From Luzula sylvatica (lineage: Eukaryota > Streptophyta > Magnoliopsida > Poales > Juncaceae), in the NCBI GenBank assembly GCA_946800325.1, contig OX326958.1, positions 21,154,414-21,218,413 of the forward strand: a stretch of DNA of 64,000 bases. The letters are read 5' to 3'. The notes below the pieces were generated by a model. The model ran no database searches, had not been told where the DNA came from, and saw only the letters and a list, made by a program, of their open reading frames with translations. Of the stretch, positions 11,156-23,997 are shown piece by piece (within the stretch, counting starts at the first letter, position 1; each line of letters starts with the position of its first letter). The position numbers and the translations under genes were made by a program.

Positions 11156-12235
11156 GTGAGTAAACTTCACTAATTTCAATTCTCAGAAGCATACCCATTT
11201 ATATTGTAACCGAACAGTTAAGCCTCTCTCTGAAAAAGTTAAAGAACTCAATTTAAGTATTTATTCATATTGACATAATTTATTTATAAACACGCATTCA
11301 TGTATTTTAAATATGTGACTTATTTTATTGTGCATATATTACAATACTCTAATTTGATGTAATTATTAGATGCTCGAGTAGTTCATCTGGAAGGGAATCA
11401 CATGGTAGAGCCAACGACACTAAGGTATTAACTATTACAAGTTTGCTAAGGAGAATCAAAAAAATAATCCAAAAAAAATTTACGCACGCAAATTATTTTA
11501 ATGAAATTAGCAAAATATGTTATTCAAATTGACAAAATATACTGTTGAATCCAACATGTTAACATGACTAAAATTAAAAATAAAATAATATATTTTCAAT
11601 AATATATTTTGTTAAATACAATAATATATATTTCTAATTTCAATAGTATATTTTGGTCTTTGGAATCTTTTTGTGAATTATTTTTAGCATCTATATTTTT
11701 GTTTGCATCATATATCTTCATATCATGAGAAATAAGTAAAACTATTTTCTGTTATTTTAGGAAATTGCGAAGTCCGAGCTTCCGTTGATCAAGAGAATAG
11801 CGATGTGACCAGTTTGGAGATTCATTACCGAACCAAGCAGTGATTCTGTTTGGTGATCAATAAAATAAATCCATTCATAGCTAATACTTTCTTTTCATTA
11901 TTAAAAATTCCAAACGGCCCCTTCATTAATGATCAGTATCGAGATTAATTACCGAACCAAATTGTTGATGAACAAATACGTCATTAATTTTTTATGGAAG
12001 CTACATGTTTTTATTTTTATTTTTGCATTTATGTCCTAAATTCATGAAATCAGATTAGTTTGTGTTTGTTTGAAATAATATAGAGGGGCTTAATTGTAAA
12101 TATGACAGGAATAATATAGTGACTAGTTGATATCGTGACATGATTTTTGGGTGTATATATATATTTTTTAATTTTATTGATCTTAAAACCGGCTTAAACT
12201 GGTCTAATATTATAAAAAAAAAATTAGAAAAATTA
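11156..12235. other. AT-rich intergenic sequence, nothing recognised
   Basis: I find no gene, RNA or element with clear boundaries. Collinearity with copy B can be followed only a short way because the window ends. Confidence 0.6.
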
Positions 12236-12239
12236 AAAA

Positions 12240-12606
12240 AATATTAATTTTTGTAATATATGTTTCGTATCAGAGTGGATATTCTTCATAGAGAGAAAAT
12301 AAAACTGATACGGTTATTATTGAACGTTCATTATACATATTTGAATGACAAATTTACATTATTATTTGCATTCAATATTTTTAATATATTTATTGTATGT
12401 TTTTTTTGGTAAAGATATATACGGTCAGCAATATTGACAGTAATTAAGGTGACCTTAAATATAGCCCGCTTTTTAATTAATATTTTCGTAATATAGGTTT
12501 TGTACCGGAGTGGATATTCTTCAGAGGGAGAAAATAAAACTGATACGCTTATTGCGGAGTTTGATGAATTATAAAGGTAATATTAAAATTGGAATTATAA
12601 TTTTGA

Positions 12607-12674
<68 letters not shown>

Positions 12675-12935
12675 CATCTTATGAAACTATATGTATTACT
12701 ATCTCTAAAATATTATATATAATATACATATCATATCATATGATTTTTTGAAAATTATCATATCGTCGTATTTGTATCGTGTCGGATACGATATTTGTAT
12801 TTGTGCAACATAAATTATAACATAAATTATACGACAGGTGTTGAACGTAATGTCACCGTCTTTATCAATTGCCGAGCTGGCGAAATAAGCCGAAAATTTG
12901 AAAGTTTGGGCCCTATAAATGAACTTGAACATGTT
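12240..12935 (+). pseudogene. PEX6: PEX6 3'-end remnant, first copy (exon repeated)
   Basis: Three blocks match exons of the better PEX6 fragment at 33098-33748. The penultimate exon (GAGTGGAnATTCTTC...GAGAAAATAAAA) occurs twice, at about 12265-12335 and 12505-12585. The last exon occurs at about 12837-12930 and includes GAGCTGGCGAAATA and GGGCCC before the stop region. The intron between them has been filled by a TA microsatellite and a decayed GATACG-type MITE end (12740-12815). Frames are broken. Just past the last exon the LINE poly-A tract begins at 12950. The downstream flank of this copy appears to resume at 31571-31762, beyond the LINEs. Confidence 0.7.
12609..12672. repeat. (TA)n microsatellite
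   Basis: About 32 TA units lie inside the former PEX6 intron. They give rise to a meaningless Tyr-Ile reading frame. Confidence 0.95.
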
Positions 12936-12964
12936 TTTCTCTTCTTTGACTTTTTTTTTTTTTT

Positions 12965-13920
12965 ATGAAAATAGAGGAGGCTTATGTGTCATACTTCTAT
13001 TGCTTTATAAAAATTAGATTTTACAAAGTTTTGGTGTTAACTAACTACTCATTTAGAAGGTACTAATCACCTTCTTAATGTGTATATTTAGATAACCCTA
13101 TAATAAACTGTAAAATAAAACTAAATATAAATAACAACACTAATATAACCTATAACCCTAAGAACTGAAATAAACCGGATTTGCATTTCCCAGTTCTCAA
13201 TTGCCGGGTTTGCTGAATCTGTCTTTGCTTTCCCTCTATAATTTGGATCCTTAATCCTGGTTTTTGCGTTATTCAGTTTTCCGTTTTCCTGATCTTATCC
13301 CTGCTTGACCATTACTCTCTCCAATAGTTTCCTCCTCGGTACTCTTCGCCATTGTTGCCCTCTGAGCTAGTCTGAGCTCCCGTCACATGTTGGTTGATGC
13401 CAAGATCCCGTGAACTAGTGCCGGTATGCCTCTCTCTTATTTAAGTTCCCTTAATTGAGCATTCTTCTTCTCACTCAAACTCAGAACTCCTCTTCTCACG
13501 CAATCTCGGTCTTTCCTTGATTACCGACACCAGCTCTTTTGAGCTTTGTCCTTCTTGAAGAACTTCGCACATGTTGATGCTGGTTTGCTCTGTTTCTTTA
13601 TGTGCGAGGTTCTTCTTGAAGCACTAACCTTTTTTAGCTTGCTCCCTTCTCCATTTATTTCAGTAAAGCTTCCAACTTTTTATTAGTTTGAGTGATTGTT
13701 TCTCTGGTTTGTCGAAAAGATTTGGTTGTTTATACGAGTTTCAATAAAGCTTCCAACTTTGCGCTTCTTCATCCTCCCTTGTAATCTTCTAAATCCCAAA
13801 ATCTCTCAAATTCTCGTAGATTTGCAAAAAGGCAGGATCTTCTTCTCGTTGTTGTTCTTCTGTGATTTGAATGTTTTCTTGCTGATTCGATGGTTTTCCA
13901 GTTGTTTGGAACCACCACAG
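12965..13920 (-). other. LINE 3' untranslated region
   Basis: Between the poly-A tract and the end of the RT frames there is about 950 bp of sequence with no convincing long frame. It is unusually long for a LINE 3' UTR and could include a captured or decayed extension of ORF2. I see nothing else in it. Confidence 0.45.
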
Positions 13921-16519
13921 TCATCTATCATCCATTTGCCCTTCGTCTTCACTCCTAATTTCTTCCTCATCTAGGTTTCCAGTAATCCCTGCATAAGACA
14001 AAATTGGATTATCGTGTAGGTTTCCATCTGAGAATATATCAATTGGTAAATTTTGCATTGCATTGTTTGTTTGTCCCTTATCTGGAATCCAATTTTTGAA
14101 ATCTGAGAAATTTAGGTCATCAAAATTTTCAGTTTGATTTAGCTTGAATTCATATAGTATATTATTTATTATTTGCCATTCATTTAATTGCACATTTGTG
14201 AATGATCTCCTACATCTTTCTAACCAAAATTGATACATAGATATGCTTAATAGTATTTGGTAATCCTTATTTTCTTTTTTATTTGTAATAATATCTAGTG
14301 AACTGAAATTATGCAATATATGCATCTCTAATATATTATGTAGTTTTTTCCATATATTGTTAATGAAATGGCAATGGCTAATTAAATGATCAACATTTTC
14401 TTCAGTTATTTTGCAAAGTGGACACCTATTAGGTATATGCCATCCTTTCCTCTGCAATGAATCGATGGTAAGTAATTTTCTTTGCACATTAACCATAGAA
14501 ATATTTGTATTTTAAGAGGAATTTTTATTTTCCAAATATTCTTATAATATGATTCAACATATACTCCTTTTATGATTGTTTGATATGTACTTTTACATGT
14601 ATAACCCTTATTTTTGATCCATTTCCACTGTAGCTCATCTTTTTGTGATGTATTGAGGTCAAGTGATGCCCAAATTTGTTGTAGATCTAAGTATTGCTCA
14701 TTGGCCAGATTTGATAAAGGTACTACTATCCCTAGACTAGTATATAAGTTAGTTTCATTTATTTTTCGCATGAAGTATTTTACTGTTCCAATTTTGTTTT
14801 CACTATAGGAGTATAATTCTTTAAATTTTAAGTATAGAGGTTGATTATTATTCCATCTCCCTTTCCAGAAATTAGATTTTTCTCCATTTCCTATTATGAT
14901 ATGTAGGCTGTCATTAAAGAAGTCAATGTTTTTAATCACATCAGTCCAGAAATATGAGTAATTTTTATTATTATTAGCATTTTCTTCATTTATTTCTGAT
15001 ATATCTCCAATTATATTTTTCCATCCTAATTTATCATCTGATATATAGTAAATCCATAACCATTTAATTAGGAGTACTTTATTAAATAATTCTAAGTTAA
15101 TAACTCCTAACCCTCCTTTAGATTTTGGTTGAGATGCTAATTCCCAATTAACTAAATTATAACCTGAGTTTGAGTTTCCTTTCCAAAAAAACTTTTTCCT
15201 GATTTTGTCAATTTCTTTAAAAATCCATTTTGGGAATTTGAAAACTGTGAAATAATAAACTGGTATAGATGTCAAAACTGAGTTTATGAGAATTAATCTT
15301 CCAGCTTTGTTAATCATATTTCCTTTCCATCCATCTAATTTTGAAGTAATTTTTTCTATTATTTTAATATATTGGTCTTTTGTTGGTTTTTTAAAATGCA
15401 AGGGTAACCCTAGATAATTAATAGGGAATTTTCCAATTGGGCATTCAAGTATTTGTGATATTTCTGTTACCATATTTTCCTCCACATTTATTGGAATTAT
15501 TTCTGATTTTAAAAAGTTCATTTTCAATCCAGATTGTTCACCAAATAGATTCAATATATATTTCAGCCTTTGAATATTTTGTATATTAGGTTTCAAAAAT
15601 AGAATGGAATCATCAGCGTAAAAAAGGCTTGTATAAATATTTTTTAAGGGTTTAATTATAAAAGATTTATCACTTAATTTTTCTAATAACTTGGATAATA
15701 CATCCATTACTAATAGGAATAAAAATGTAGACATTGGGTCCCCTTGCCTTAACCCTCGTTTTAAGTATATATATTTTCCAGGATTTTCATTTAATATAAC
15801 TCTTGCTGATCCCTTTAATACTGAATTTTGTATCCAATTTATATATTTATGTCCAAACCCCGTGTTTTCAAAATATTTATTAAAAAGTCCCATGACACAG
15901 TATCAAATGCCTTGTGTATATCTAGTTTTAGAATTATTAAAGGGCATTTCTGTCTTTTTGCTAAGCAAATAACCTCTCTAGCATATATGTAATTTTCTGA
16001 TATACTCCTATTTTTTAAGATTCCAGTTTGGTTTTTTGAGATCATATCATGTATGTGTAGGTTTAATCTATTTGCTAATGTTTTGGACAAAATTCTTTGT
16101 ATACTAGAAACTAGGCTGATAGGTCTAAATTCTTTTGGTTCAATTGCATTTTCTTTTTTTGGAATTAAGCATATGTATGATGTATTAAATTTTTAAAGTC
16201 CATTTTGCCCTTCCCTGTTAAAGATCCCTACTATTTCTTCTTTTAATAAGTACCAATATTTTTTAAAAAATTCCCCTATATATCCATCTGGACCTGGACT
16301 TTTGTCTGATTTCCAATTTTTTATTACACTTTCAATTTCTTCAGTTGTGAAATCATTTTCCAGTGAAGATAATTCTAGGTTTTCTCCTTCATATAATTGA
16401 TTTAATTTAATTTTTCCATATTTATTTTCAGAATTTACCACTTTTCCTATTAGGTCCCTGTAAAAGTCAAAAATAATTTTTGATTTATTTGAGTGTTCTG
16501 TGACTTCATTTCCATTTGT
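13921..16519 (-). pseudogene. LINE ORF2, reverse transcriptase and C-terminal part
   Basis: Read on the minus strand, 16519-16193 contains the RT N-terminal motif KSPGPDGYIGEFFKKYW. 16090-15839 contains KTLANRLNLHIHDMISKNQTG and DIHKAFDTVSWDF. 15893-14406 contains LRQGDPMS, the catalytic FYADDSILF and YLGLPLHFKKPT. 14496-13921 contains the zf-RVT cysteines (CPLCKITEENVDHLISHC). These are the conserved blocks of non-LTR reverse transcriptases. Frame changes lie near 16190, 15880 and 14450. The remaining 5' half of the ORF is across the copia insertion at 25061-26275. No RNase H domain is recognisable. Confidence 0.85.
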
Positions 16520-17583
16520 TGAAGGAAATACAGTTTCAGGATCAACCGTAAAAGTGTACACAAGCATAAACGAATGTAAGCGTACATTCGTGGTCATATC
16601 TTTCAGTAGGAAAAATCTAATTTGAATGGTTCAAATTGGGTTAGATAGATAATAAGATTATCTACAACCTTCATATAGAAATATATTTCATATGAACGAA
16701 GTATCAGTGTCGTTTCTATGAAATACCGAAAGGCTACAACAGTATGACATACAGTTAGTAAAACAGTCATACCTTTTGCATACGAACTCCAATTGGGCCA
16801 GGCCAAATTGGGTCGTGTATATAATACGATTATCTACAACTTTCGTGTTAGGTGGTTTTCTGTCAGAGGAATTTACCGATTTCGTATGGACAGAATACTG
16901 GACAGATACATGCAACTTTCTGTGTGAAAGAGTGTATATTGGATATACATGTCTTTTGGCCAATCCTAATCCTATATGATATAAATAGGATTTTTCTCTC
17001 TCATCTGGTGTGGTTCATTCAGTTAATTAATTCAGAATATTCCAGAGAATTGTGAGACAACTTTCTAGAGAGAGAAAGGGTGTAAAGAGAGAGAAACCGT
17101 GAAAAGGTGTTTTCCGGTATAGAGAATCAATCAATCGAGCAAGTTCGCCGGTGCATCGTCTAGGCAGTTGCATCCGCGACCGACGTCTTACGAGTCAAGG
17201 TGGATACAAGTAGAGGAGCAACATCTGGGGCTCTTTCGGTTGTGATCGATTCGGAGGAACGAAATCTGCCGGAGACAGAAACGAGCGAATCGAGTAACAG
17301 GTTGTGGAAGCATGCGGGCATGGAACGCACGAAGACAACCCGAAGCGTGTCAAGACGGTGGGAGACGTGCGGTATCGGACGTACGGGCTAATCACCAACG
17401 TGACACCAAAGGAAAAGAAGGATGCGAGCGATCAACCCGTCGTGCGTGATCAATTTCACGCTGGTAATCGTCTATCCTACTTTGCATCGTACCCTCGAAG
17501 TCATGGCGTGATCTTGGATTTAGGGAACCGGACCGGGCCTTCATATCCGCTGCGCGGGCCCGGGGATGGGTGAATTCCCAACA
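16520..17583 (+). repeat. 5' LTR of the copia element
   Basis: The LTR starts TGAAGGAAATACAG and ends GAATTCCCAACA. It contains two roughly 180-bp modules, each with CAAATTGGGT followed by an inverted repeat AGATAAT-NNG-ATTATCT (16647-16663; a degenerate one at 16819-16835). A TATA-like ATATAAATAGG lies at about 16979-16989, so U3/R/U5 would break near 17010. The last 450 bp are GC-richer. Confidence 0.93.
16979..16989 (+). promoter_or_regulatory. Probable LTR TATA box
   Basis: ATATAAATAGG is the only good TATA-like motif in the LTR, and it lies downstream of the palindrome modules. The equivalents are at about 24456-24466 and, in the solo LTR, about 50546-50557. Confidence 0.45.
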
Positions 17584-17584
17584 G

Positions 17585-17596
17585 TGGTATCAGAGT
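17585..17596 (+). promoter_or_regulatory. Primer-binding site (initiator tRNA-Met)
   Basis: TGGTATCAGAGT lies one base after the 5' LTR. It matches the plant initiator-Met tRNA complement TGGTATCAGAGC except at the final base, as in most plant copia elements. Confidence 0.85.
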
Positions 17597-17879
17597 GATC
17601 GCCATCGATTCGAGGGTCGAATCATAGTCGTATATTCGATATACGCACGGGTTATCAAAGTTCGTACCCGTTTGCATGATGATAGATTTAGAGATTCCAA
17701 TTTCGTTAAAAATCACAAGTAGAATTCACTAGAGATCAATCAAAAGTTAATTGAAAGTATCTCGGAATTATCGTGAAAAGGTTTCATGATTTATCGTTTC
17801 AGAAACGAGCGAAAACGGAAGAAACGGCAAAATCTGCAGAAAATTAAAATACGAAACAGTGAGTAAAACTAAGATAATT

Positions 17880-18640
17880 TTCAGTGGGAAACTCCAAATT
17901 GATTGGATCAAATTGGCGTAGTTAGATAATGAGATTATCTATGACTTTGATACAGACAGTTTTTTCATTTGAACGAATTATCAGTGTCGTTTTTAAGGAA
18001 TACTGAAATGGTGCGACTGTTTGACATACAGAGACTAAAACGTCCGTATATGTCGCATCGAAACTCCAATTGAGTCCAATCCAATTGGGTTAGTTAGATA
18101 ATAAGATTATCTAGAACTTTCGTGTACGTTCAAAGTCGGTTGGAACAATTTAATATTTTCGTTTCAACAGAATACTGAAAAGGTGTCTGTAGTTTTCTGG
18201 TTGAAAAGGTGTCTATTGGATATACTTACCTTTTCATTTGTCCGTATTTTACTAAAACTGATATAACTTTCAGTAGGAAAATCCGATTTTAATGGTTCAA
18301 ATTGGGTTAGTTAGATAATTAGATTATCTAAACCTTTCATGTTCTAATATATTTTATTTGAGCAAAGTATCAGTGTCGTTCTAATGAAATATCGAAAGTG
18401 TGCGACCGTTTGACATAAAGTCAGTAAAACGGCCGTAACTTTCGGGTCCTAATTCCAATTGGGCTGGGCCAAATTGGGTTGGAAAGATAATAAGATTATC
18501 TACAATTTTCGTGTTAGTTGATTTTCTGTCAGAGGAATTTACCATTTTCGTTCTGACAGATTACTGAAAGGGTGTATGCAGTTTTCTGTTTGAAAAGGTG
18601 TATATGAGATATACATACCTTTAGGCCTATATTTATCTCT
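17880..18640 (+). repeat. Leader array of four LTR-like palindrome modules
   Basis: Four degenerate tandem modules of about 170-200 bp resemble the U3 modules of the LTR. Each has an AATTGG box, the 17-bp inverted repeat AGATAAT-NNG-ATTATCT, then a segment with ACTTTCGTGTT- or TTCATGT-like sequence, a CAGTGTCGTTT-like box and a GTGTATATTGGATATAC-like end. The inverted repeats are at 17924-17940, 18096-18112, 18313-18329 and 18485-18501. All four have perfect 7-bp arms although the surrounding module sequence differs. Confidence 0.85.
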
Positions 18641-20280
18641 AATCAATTAATTCTATCATACTAGCATATTAGATAATTAATTATTTAGAATAATTAGTCT
18701 CCCTAAATAAATCATATGCATTTTGAAAATCTTGTGATAGTGATATAATATGATTATGTCACGAATTATTAAACATGAATGTTATGATCGCTCATAATAT
18801 TTAAGTCGTGGAAATGCCTTCCATATCATCAACCATCGAAATTGGTATCACAATATGTGTGTTTCTAGGCCTTCGTCATGCACACATGTTGATGGTATTA
18901 ATGGGTGGCAAGCGTTAAATGGGGACTTACGTGTTTCTAGGCCTTCGTCATGCACGTGAGTAGTTCATTTGAACGATACGTTTGATATGGTTATGACTTA
19001 ACCGTCCAAGCCAATCCGATTGGAGTTCGGGGCATAGTTAGAATGCACACACGGAACTGGGATTGTATGTGATACGATCCATCACCGAAATTCTAAAAGG
19101 TTCGAGAGTCGCATATGATGCGATTGGATTATATCCTACCTAAATAAGCGAGATCCCACTCGATAGGCCTTCGTCACTTGTGGGAGGATTGCGAAATATG
19201 GATCTCGGGTGTTATGGACTTGGAGTCCCGTATCGGTATGAGGGTTATCGATTCGATAAAATAACACTATCATATAATCATCATATAAGCATATAGATTA
19301 AGTACGCACGGTTAGGAGCTTAATCTTCATCATCCGTTTAGAATTATGTTTTCAAGCAAACACCAAATATATATCGATGAGATCGATATGATAGATGGCT
19401 TTTGGGTCGGAATTACCGTAATTAACCTTGATAGTCAAAGAATAGTTCTTAGACTTAAAGGAACGTGTTGGACACGGAAATGGTAGATTCGGGGCTCGAG
19501 GCTTTGGCTTTAGATAAAGCCGGGTTCGATACACTTTAAGAAGGAATCGAACAATATTACGTGCCTTGTGGTGGCATGTATAGACGCAGATTTCTCAAAA
19601 TTGTTTTGAGAATTCGGGTGTATATGAAAGTAAAACGCAACGCTCAAGAAATAGTTTCAAGAGCTAGAGCGCATTGAATGGTTCAATGCAGCTCAAAGCG
19701 TAGATTAGTTCTGAGACGCCTTATGGGTCTTTGATTAACACTCGTGTGTTGATGGTACGAGATTTGATCTTCGTGACCGAATATCATATGCATTCGATAG
19801 ATAAGTCGATCCCGAAATTGCATGTGATGCGATGTAAATTTGAATAGGAGATGCTTAGAGTGTCCGGGGAATCCAAAGAATAGAGATGCGTGGATGTCCT
19901 TGTAATTCAAGGATGGGATCGAAAGAAATAAATGTCTAAGGGTATTCTGGAAAAAAAAAAAAAAATTCCAAACAGAAAGTTCGGACAAGGAGTTGTCCAA
20001 AATAATGACTCAAAGAACGGTGAAATCCGAGGAGGATTAAACCTAGAAGTTGATTGATTCTTTTGGCGTTGCCGTCATGGCCATATAAATGAGATACGCG
20101 TATCTAGATTCCATATGATGGATTGCTAGAATCAATCGAATTAGATTCAATTGATTAAATGCGATACTTATTTATTAGGCAAGACGACAAAGTGCATCAT
20201 TCTCCAAAGGTTGGAGAAAGATCCAACGAATTATTGGAAATTACATTTAAATGTAAATGTTCCGATAAGTTCCGAGGCAA
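18641..20280 (+). other. Copia internal region, gag/protease part not recognisable
   Basis: This is the expected place for gag and protease. I see no zinc knuckle and no protease motif. A 20-bp phrase including AGGCCTTCGTCATGCAC occurs twice near 18868 and 18940. Frames are short. Confidence 0.5.
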
Positions 20281-20284
20281 GAGG

Positions 20285-22790
20285 AGGCTATCAGTATTTT
20301 GTTACGTTTATGGACGGTTAAAGTAGATATGAAAATATCTATTTAATGCGTACCGAAACGGAGATTTTGAAAGGTTCATAGAGTTTCAAAACGAAATACG
20401 AAATCAACTAAGCAAGAAAATCAAAGCTTTTCGATAGGATCGAGAAGGCGAGTATTTGAGCTAAACCTTTCGATAGGATCGAAGAGGCAATATTTGAGTT
20501 ATGAATATTGATGATCATTTATGATTGTGGAATCGTTTCACGATTGCCTTTATTCGTAACATTGAGATGTGTCCGAAAAGAGGAAATGAACGCATGTTGG
20601 ACATGGTTCGATAAATGATAAGTCAATAGGATATCCCAAAAATATTTTGGGGATACGCCCTTGAGACAGCGGCACTAATGAATGGTTGCATATATGATAT
20701 GGACCATAAACCTTATAATCGGTACAAAAATCGCCATATGAGATATGGATCGGAATGGTTCCGAATTTGTCATTTGTACAGATTTGAGGATGTGGGTATA
20801 TTTCGAAATTTGTTTCGGTTAAACTCAATCCCAAATCTGAAAATTGTTCGTTTATCCTTAAGGAAACTAAAGGGTATTAGTTCTAACGTCCCGACGAAAA
20901 TGAGATTTTCGTGGCTCGAAGAGATGCCTTCTTGGAGGAGGACTAGATTCGCACAAGTTTGGAACTTGGTGCCATTTATCTCTATGCGGGCTAGTGGGAG
21001 TAGAATAAATCTCGAAAGAGTTCGAGATATGAAAATGAACATTGTACCGATGAATGTTGACACGACTTCATCAAGAGTTGATGAATACGAGTCGAACACA
21101 CAAATGAATTATTTGTAGATCAAGTAGGCTATATCATAAGCCGGTAAATACGGATTTACCGTGGATAATGATGATAGATCGAAATCATATGATGATTCGA
21201 TATCCTACAGGGATGCTATGAAAGGTTGATTCCACATGACATGATGTCATGAATTCTGAGATTCGATCCGTGTAAAATTATCAAGTTTAGAACTTGATTT
21301 CATTACTTTCCGGGTTAGACCCGTGAAAAGACAATGGATTTTCAAGATGAGAACCGACACGGATAGGAATACGCATATATGCAAAGCGAGGCTCGTAGCG
21401 AAGAGTTTCAAGAATTTCATAGTCGGACTATGAAGAAACGTTTTCTCATGTTGCCATGCTTTCACATTCTCGAAATTCTGCTTGACATGGTCGCGTATTA
21501 TGACTATGTGATGTAGCAAAATGGATGTCAAAACCGAATTTCTTGACAGAAATTTTATGAAAGGATGTGTACTTGACACAACCTTACGGTTTTGTCGATT
21601 CATAAGAATCGGGGATAAGATATGCACGCTTTAATGATCCATATGATGGATTAGAGGAAGCTTCTCGGAATTGGAATATTCGTTTTGATGAAGTTATAAA
21701 CTGCTATAACATTGTCGGAATGAATGAAAACTTTGTGTACACATGAAGGTTAGTGGGAGCCGCGTTATATTTCTTGTAACGACACAAAATTTAGGCGAGA
21801 CCGCTTATGAATTAAGCGTGAAGATCTATAGGATAGATCTAAGAAGTTCCTCGTTATATATTATAGCACGTATATCGACATATTGTTGAAAAAATGTTTT
21901 CAACTTATAACTCCTTGGCGGAGTTAAATAGAGATGTCGGTTGGCAGAAATTTTCTACGGCTCGATGTGAGACATCAAGCACGGCGAAAATAAAAATATC
22001 ATGCTTTACATTCGATGTGAGGATCTATTATATCTGTCATGATATGTATGTGGCTATATGTCGTATAGATGCAGCGTCTAATTCACCGTCAATAAAATCC
22101 AAGGAATCACACGAGTTTGAATGTAATGCGATTACATGAGACTAACTCTTGTGAATGTATAATGGTTATACATATATATATACATAATGGTTATGTATAT
22201 TTAAATTCATCGGGATTTGTATTGATAGCGGTGAATGTTATCCTTGAATACTTTACAAAAGAATTCAGGATTTTATTTTATCTATAATGGTATGGAGGAC
22301 GTGTTGGTTATAAAGAGTTATAACAACGATAGTTTCCAAAGATTTAGCACGTCCAAATATGTAGCACGACTTTCGATCACAAAGTGTGCACATGATTTGC
22401 GTAAACGAAAACATGGTTATGTGGAAAGGTTCAACATGACCAATAATGATTCTATTTACGGGGGCGAGTATATTGTGGTCATGAATCACAAAAGGAAGCG
22501 GTATGGATCAAGGATACATGACCAAACTCGAGTAGTCACGAGTTATCGGATTTATGGTTGTATATTGCATGACACGCAATAGTACAAGCCAAAAATGCCG
22601 AGGTCACAACCACTTCTAGCCAATACTCAGAAAATTTCATTGATCCATGAAATTTTATGAAATGATGTGATCGTAGGTATTGGAAATGTTCCAAACCTGA
22701 TGTTGATTAACACTAACGGCAACGTGCGGACCCGTTTACAAAACCGCTCTCTCTAGTCGCGCGTGACTGTCATGCGATGACTATGAGTAT
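20285..22790 (+). pseudogene. Copia pol remnant (integrase, RT, RNase H)
   Basis: Pieces in several frames resemble copia Pol. Integrase: GYQYFVTFMDG near 20288, and later MLDMVR and IFWGYALETAALMN near 20590-20680. Reverse transcriptase: AYYDY then MDVKTEFL near 21490-21540 (family motif DVKTAFLNG), and later CVYMKVSG and GETAYELSVKIYR near 21735-21820. RNase H side: KNILKYL-like residues near 22245, KEAVWIK near 22490 and ADPFTKPL near 22730. The catalytic RT YVDD box is not intact. Stops and frame changes are spread throughout, so no active protein can be made. Confidence 0.85.
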
Positions 22791-23983
22791 GGAGATACCT
22801 AGAGGAGGAAGAAGAGAGTAGAGTGTAGTTATCTAATATGATAGTCCTCGCAGGTTGTGGGTATGGAGATACCCATAGGTAAACGTTGTATCACCCAAAT
22901 ACTTAATCCGTATGAATGCATCCCTTTTAAAAATTTTGTTTACTTAAATTTTCATGCATTCAACTTATATGAAAACTGTGTGCGGGGTTGTGTAATATGA
23001 TTACATGAACCTTGATTTGAACTTGTGTGGACGTCGACATGGTTGAGGACCATGTGCAGCGAAACCGTCACACTTAAAGTTTCATTTCTAAACATCCCTA
23101 GTCGCGGGTCAGTTTGCTTAAGAGAGAAGCATTTCTATTACAAGAGAATAGACTGAACGCGTACACTAGTACGTTAGCCGAGGAGATGATTATGTTTTGC
23201 TAATCATAGGACAAAGGTGTTTGTCGAATCGGGAACGTAGATATATGCTAGGTGACATATATTGGATATGACCGAAGCCGCGAGACCATGACATGGTTTA
23301 GTCATTATAGATGGACTCGCGACGAGTAGGGTATTAAGTTCTTCATACTTGAGGGGACCATTGATTGCGTTACGTGCGTAACACAATGCTTTGATATGAT
23401 CTTACGCTCACCGTAACAGGGAGTTAAAACGGTCATCATTGGGTATTGTCCGAAACACGGAATTCAATGTGAGTCTCCAAGATAGGAATTGTTTATTCCG
23501 AAAGGAAGAGATATCTCTTAGGCCACTCGATGAATTGATTAACGAAAAATGTGGCCACAGTCAATGATATTAACGGTTAATATCGATTGAAATTTGTTAA
23601 TTCAATTCGGACTCGAGGAATAAGTATAGTTAATCAAAATATAAGGATGACTATCACCATGCCTTTTGATTAACGGATATCGCTAACAAGAGAACTAATA
23701 ACCGCTATTCGAGATAGGCGCAATGATCACAATCATTCTTCGTGTTAACATGGGTAGCCATGATGGAGTGACTAGATCCCGCTCATGGGCTTGTAGTGCT
23801 ATGGAAACAGCCTACTGCCATCGTTAACCGAACCTACCTGGTCACACAACGAGTCGTACTAAGTCGGGCTTGATTATAAAATTGGCACATAAGATGTGCG
23901 TAGCATGGTATTTGATACGCGGGCTATATTCTCTAAAATCGTGCATATTGGATATGCATGAGTACCTTTTAGGTAGATCTGAA
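22791..23983 (+). other. Copia 3' internal non-coding stretch
   Basis: About 1.2 kb lies between the RNase H remnant and the polypurine tract with no recognisable coding. This is long for copia and may hold the remains of an extra ORF or an internal duplication. Nothing is identifiable. Confidence 0.45.
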
Positions 23984-23997
23984 ATTGAGTGGGAGAC
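23984..23997 (+). promoter_or_regulatory. Polypurine tract
   Basis: The purine-rich GAGTGGGAGAC directly abuts the TGAAGG start of the 3' LTR, the usual position of the plus-strand primer. Confidence 0.7.

Larger units (their letters stand above)
1..11180 (+). repeat. Segmental direct duplication, copy A
   Basis: This stretch is collinear, in the same orientation, with 40158-63990 once insertions are removed. Matched blocks are 1-410 with 40158-40565, 411-659 with 43377-43625, 2563-3308 with 43630-44378, 3309-4370 with 44990-46080, 4400-5240 with 47463-49790 (minus a LINE), 5240-5787 with 53791-55660, 7164-8563 with 55650-57060, and 10836-11155 with 57050-57323 plus 63915-63980. The left edge lies outside the window. 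No TG/CA ends and no target-site duplication frame the unit, so it is a segmental duplication rather than a pair of LTRs. Both copies contain the same host-gene remnants. Confidence 0.9.

Noticed and set aside
12510..12722. Open frame rich in Tyr-Ile (also 31350-31557 on both strands)
   Set aside because: It is produced by TA microsatellites; not a gene.
20678..21118. 146-residue frame in the copia element as a host gene
   Set aside because: It lies between integrase and RT remnants and begins within the integrase match.
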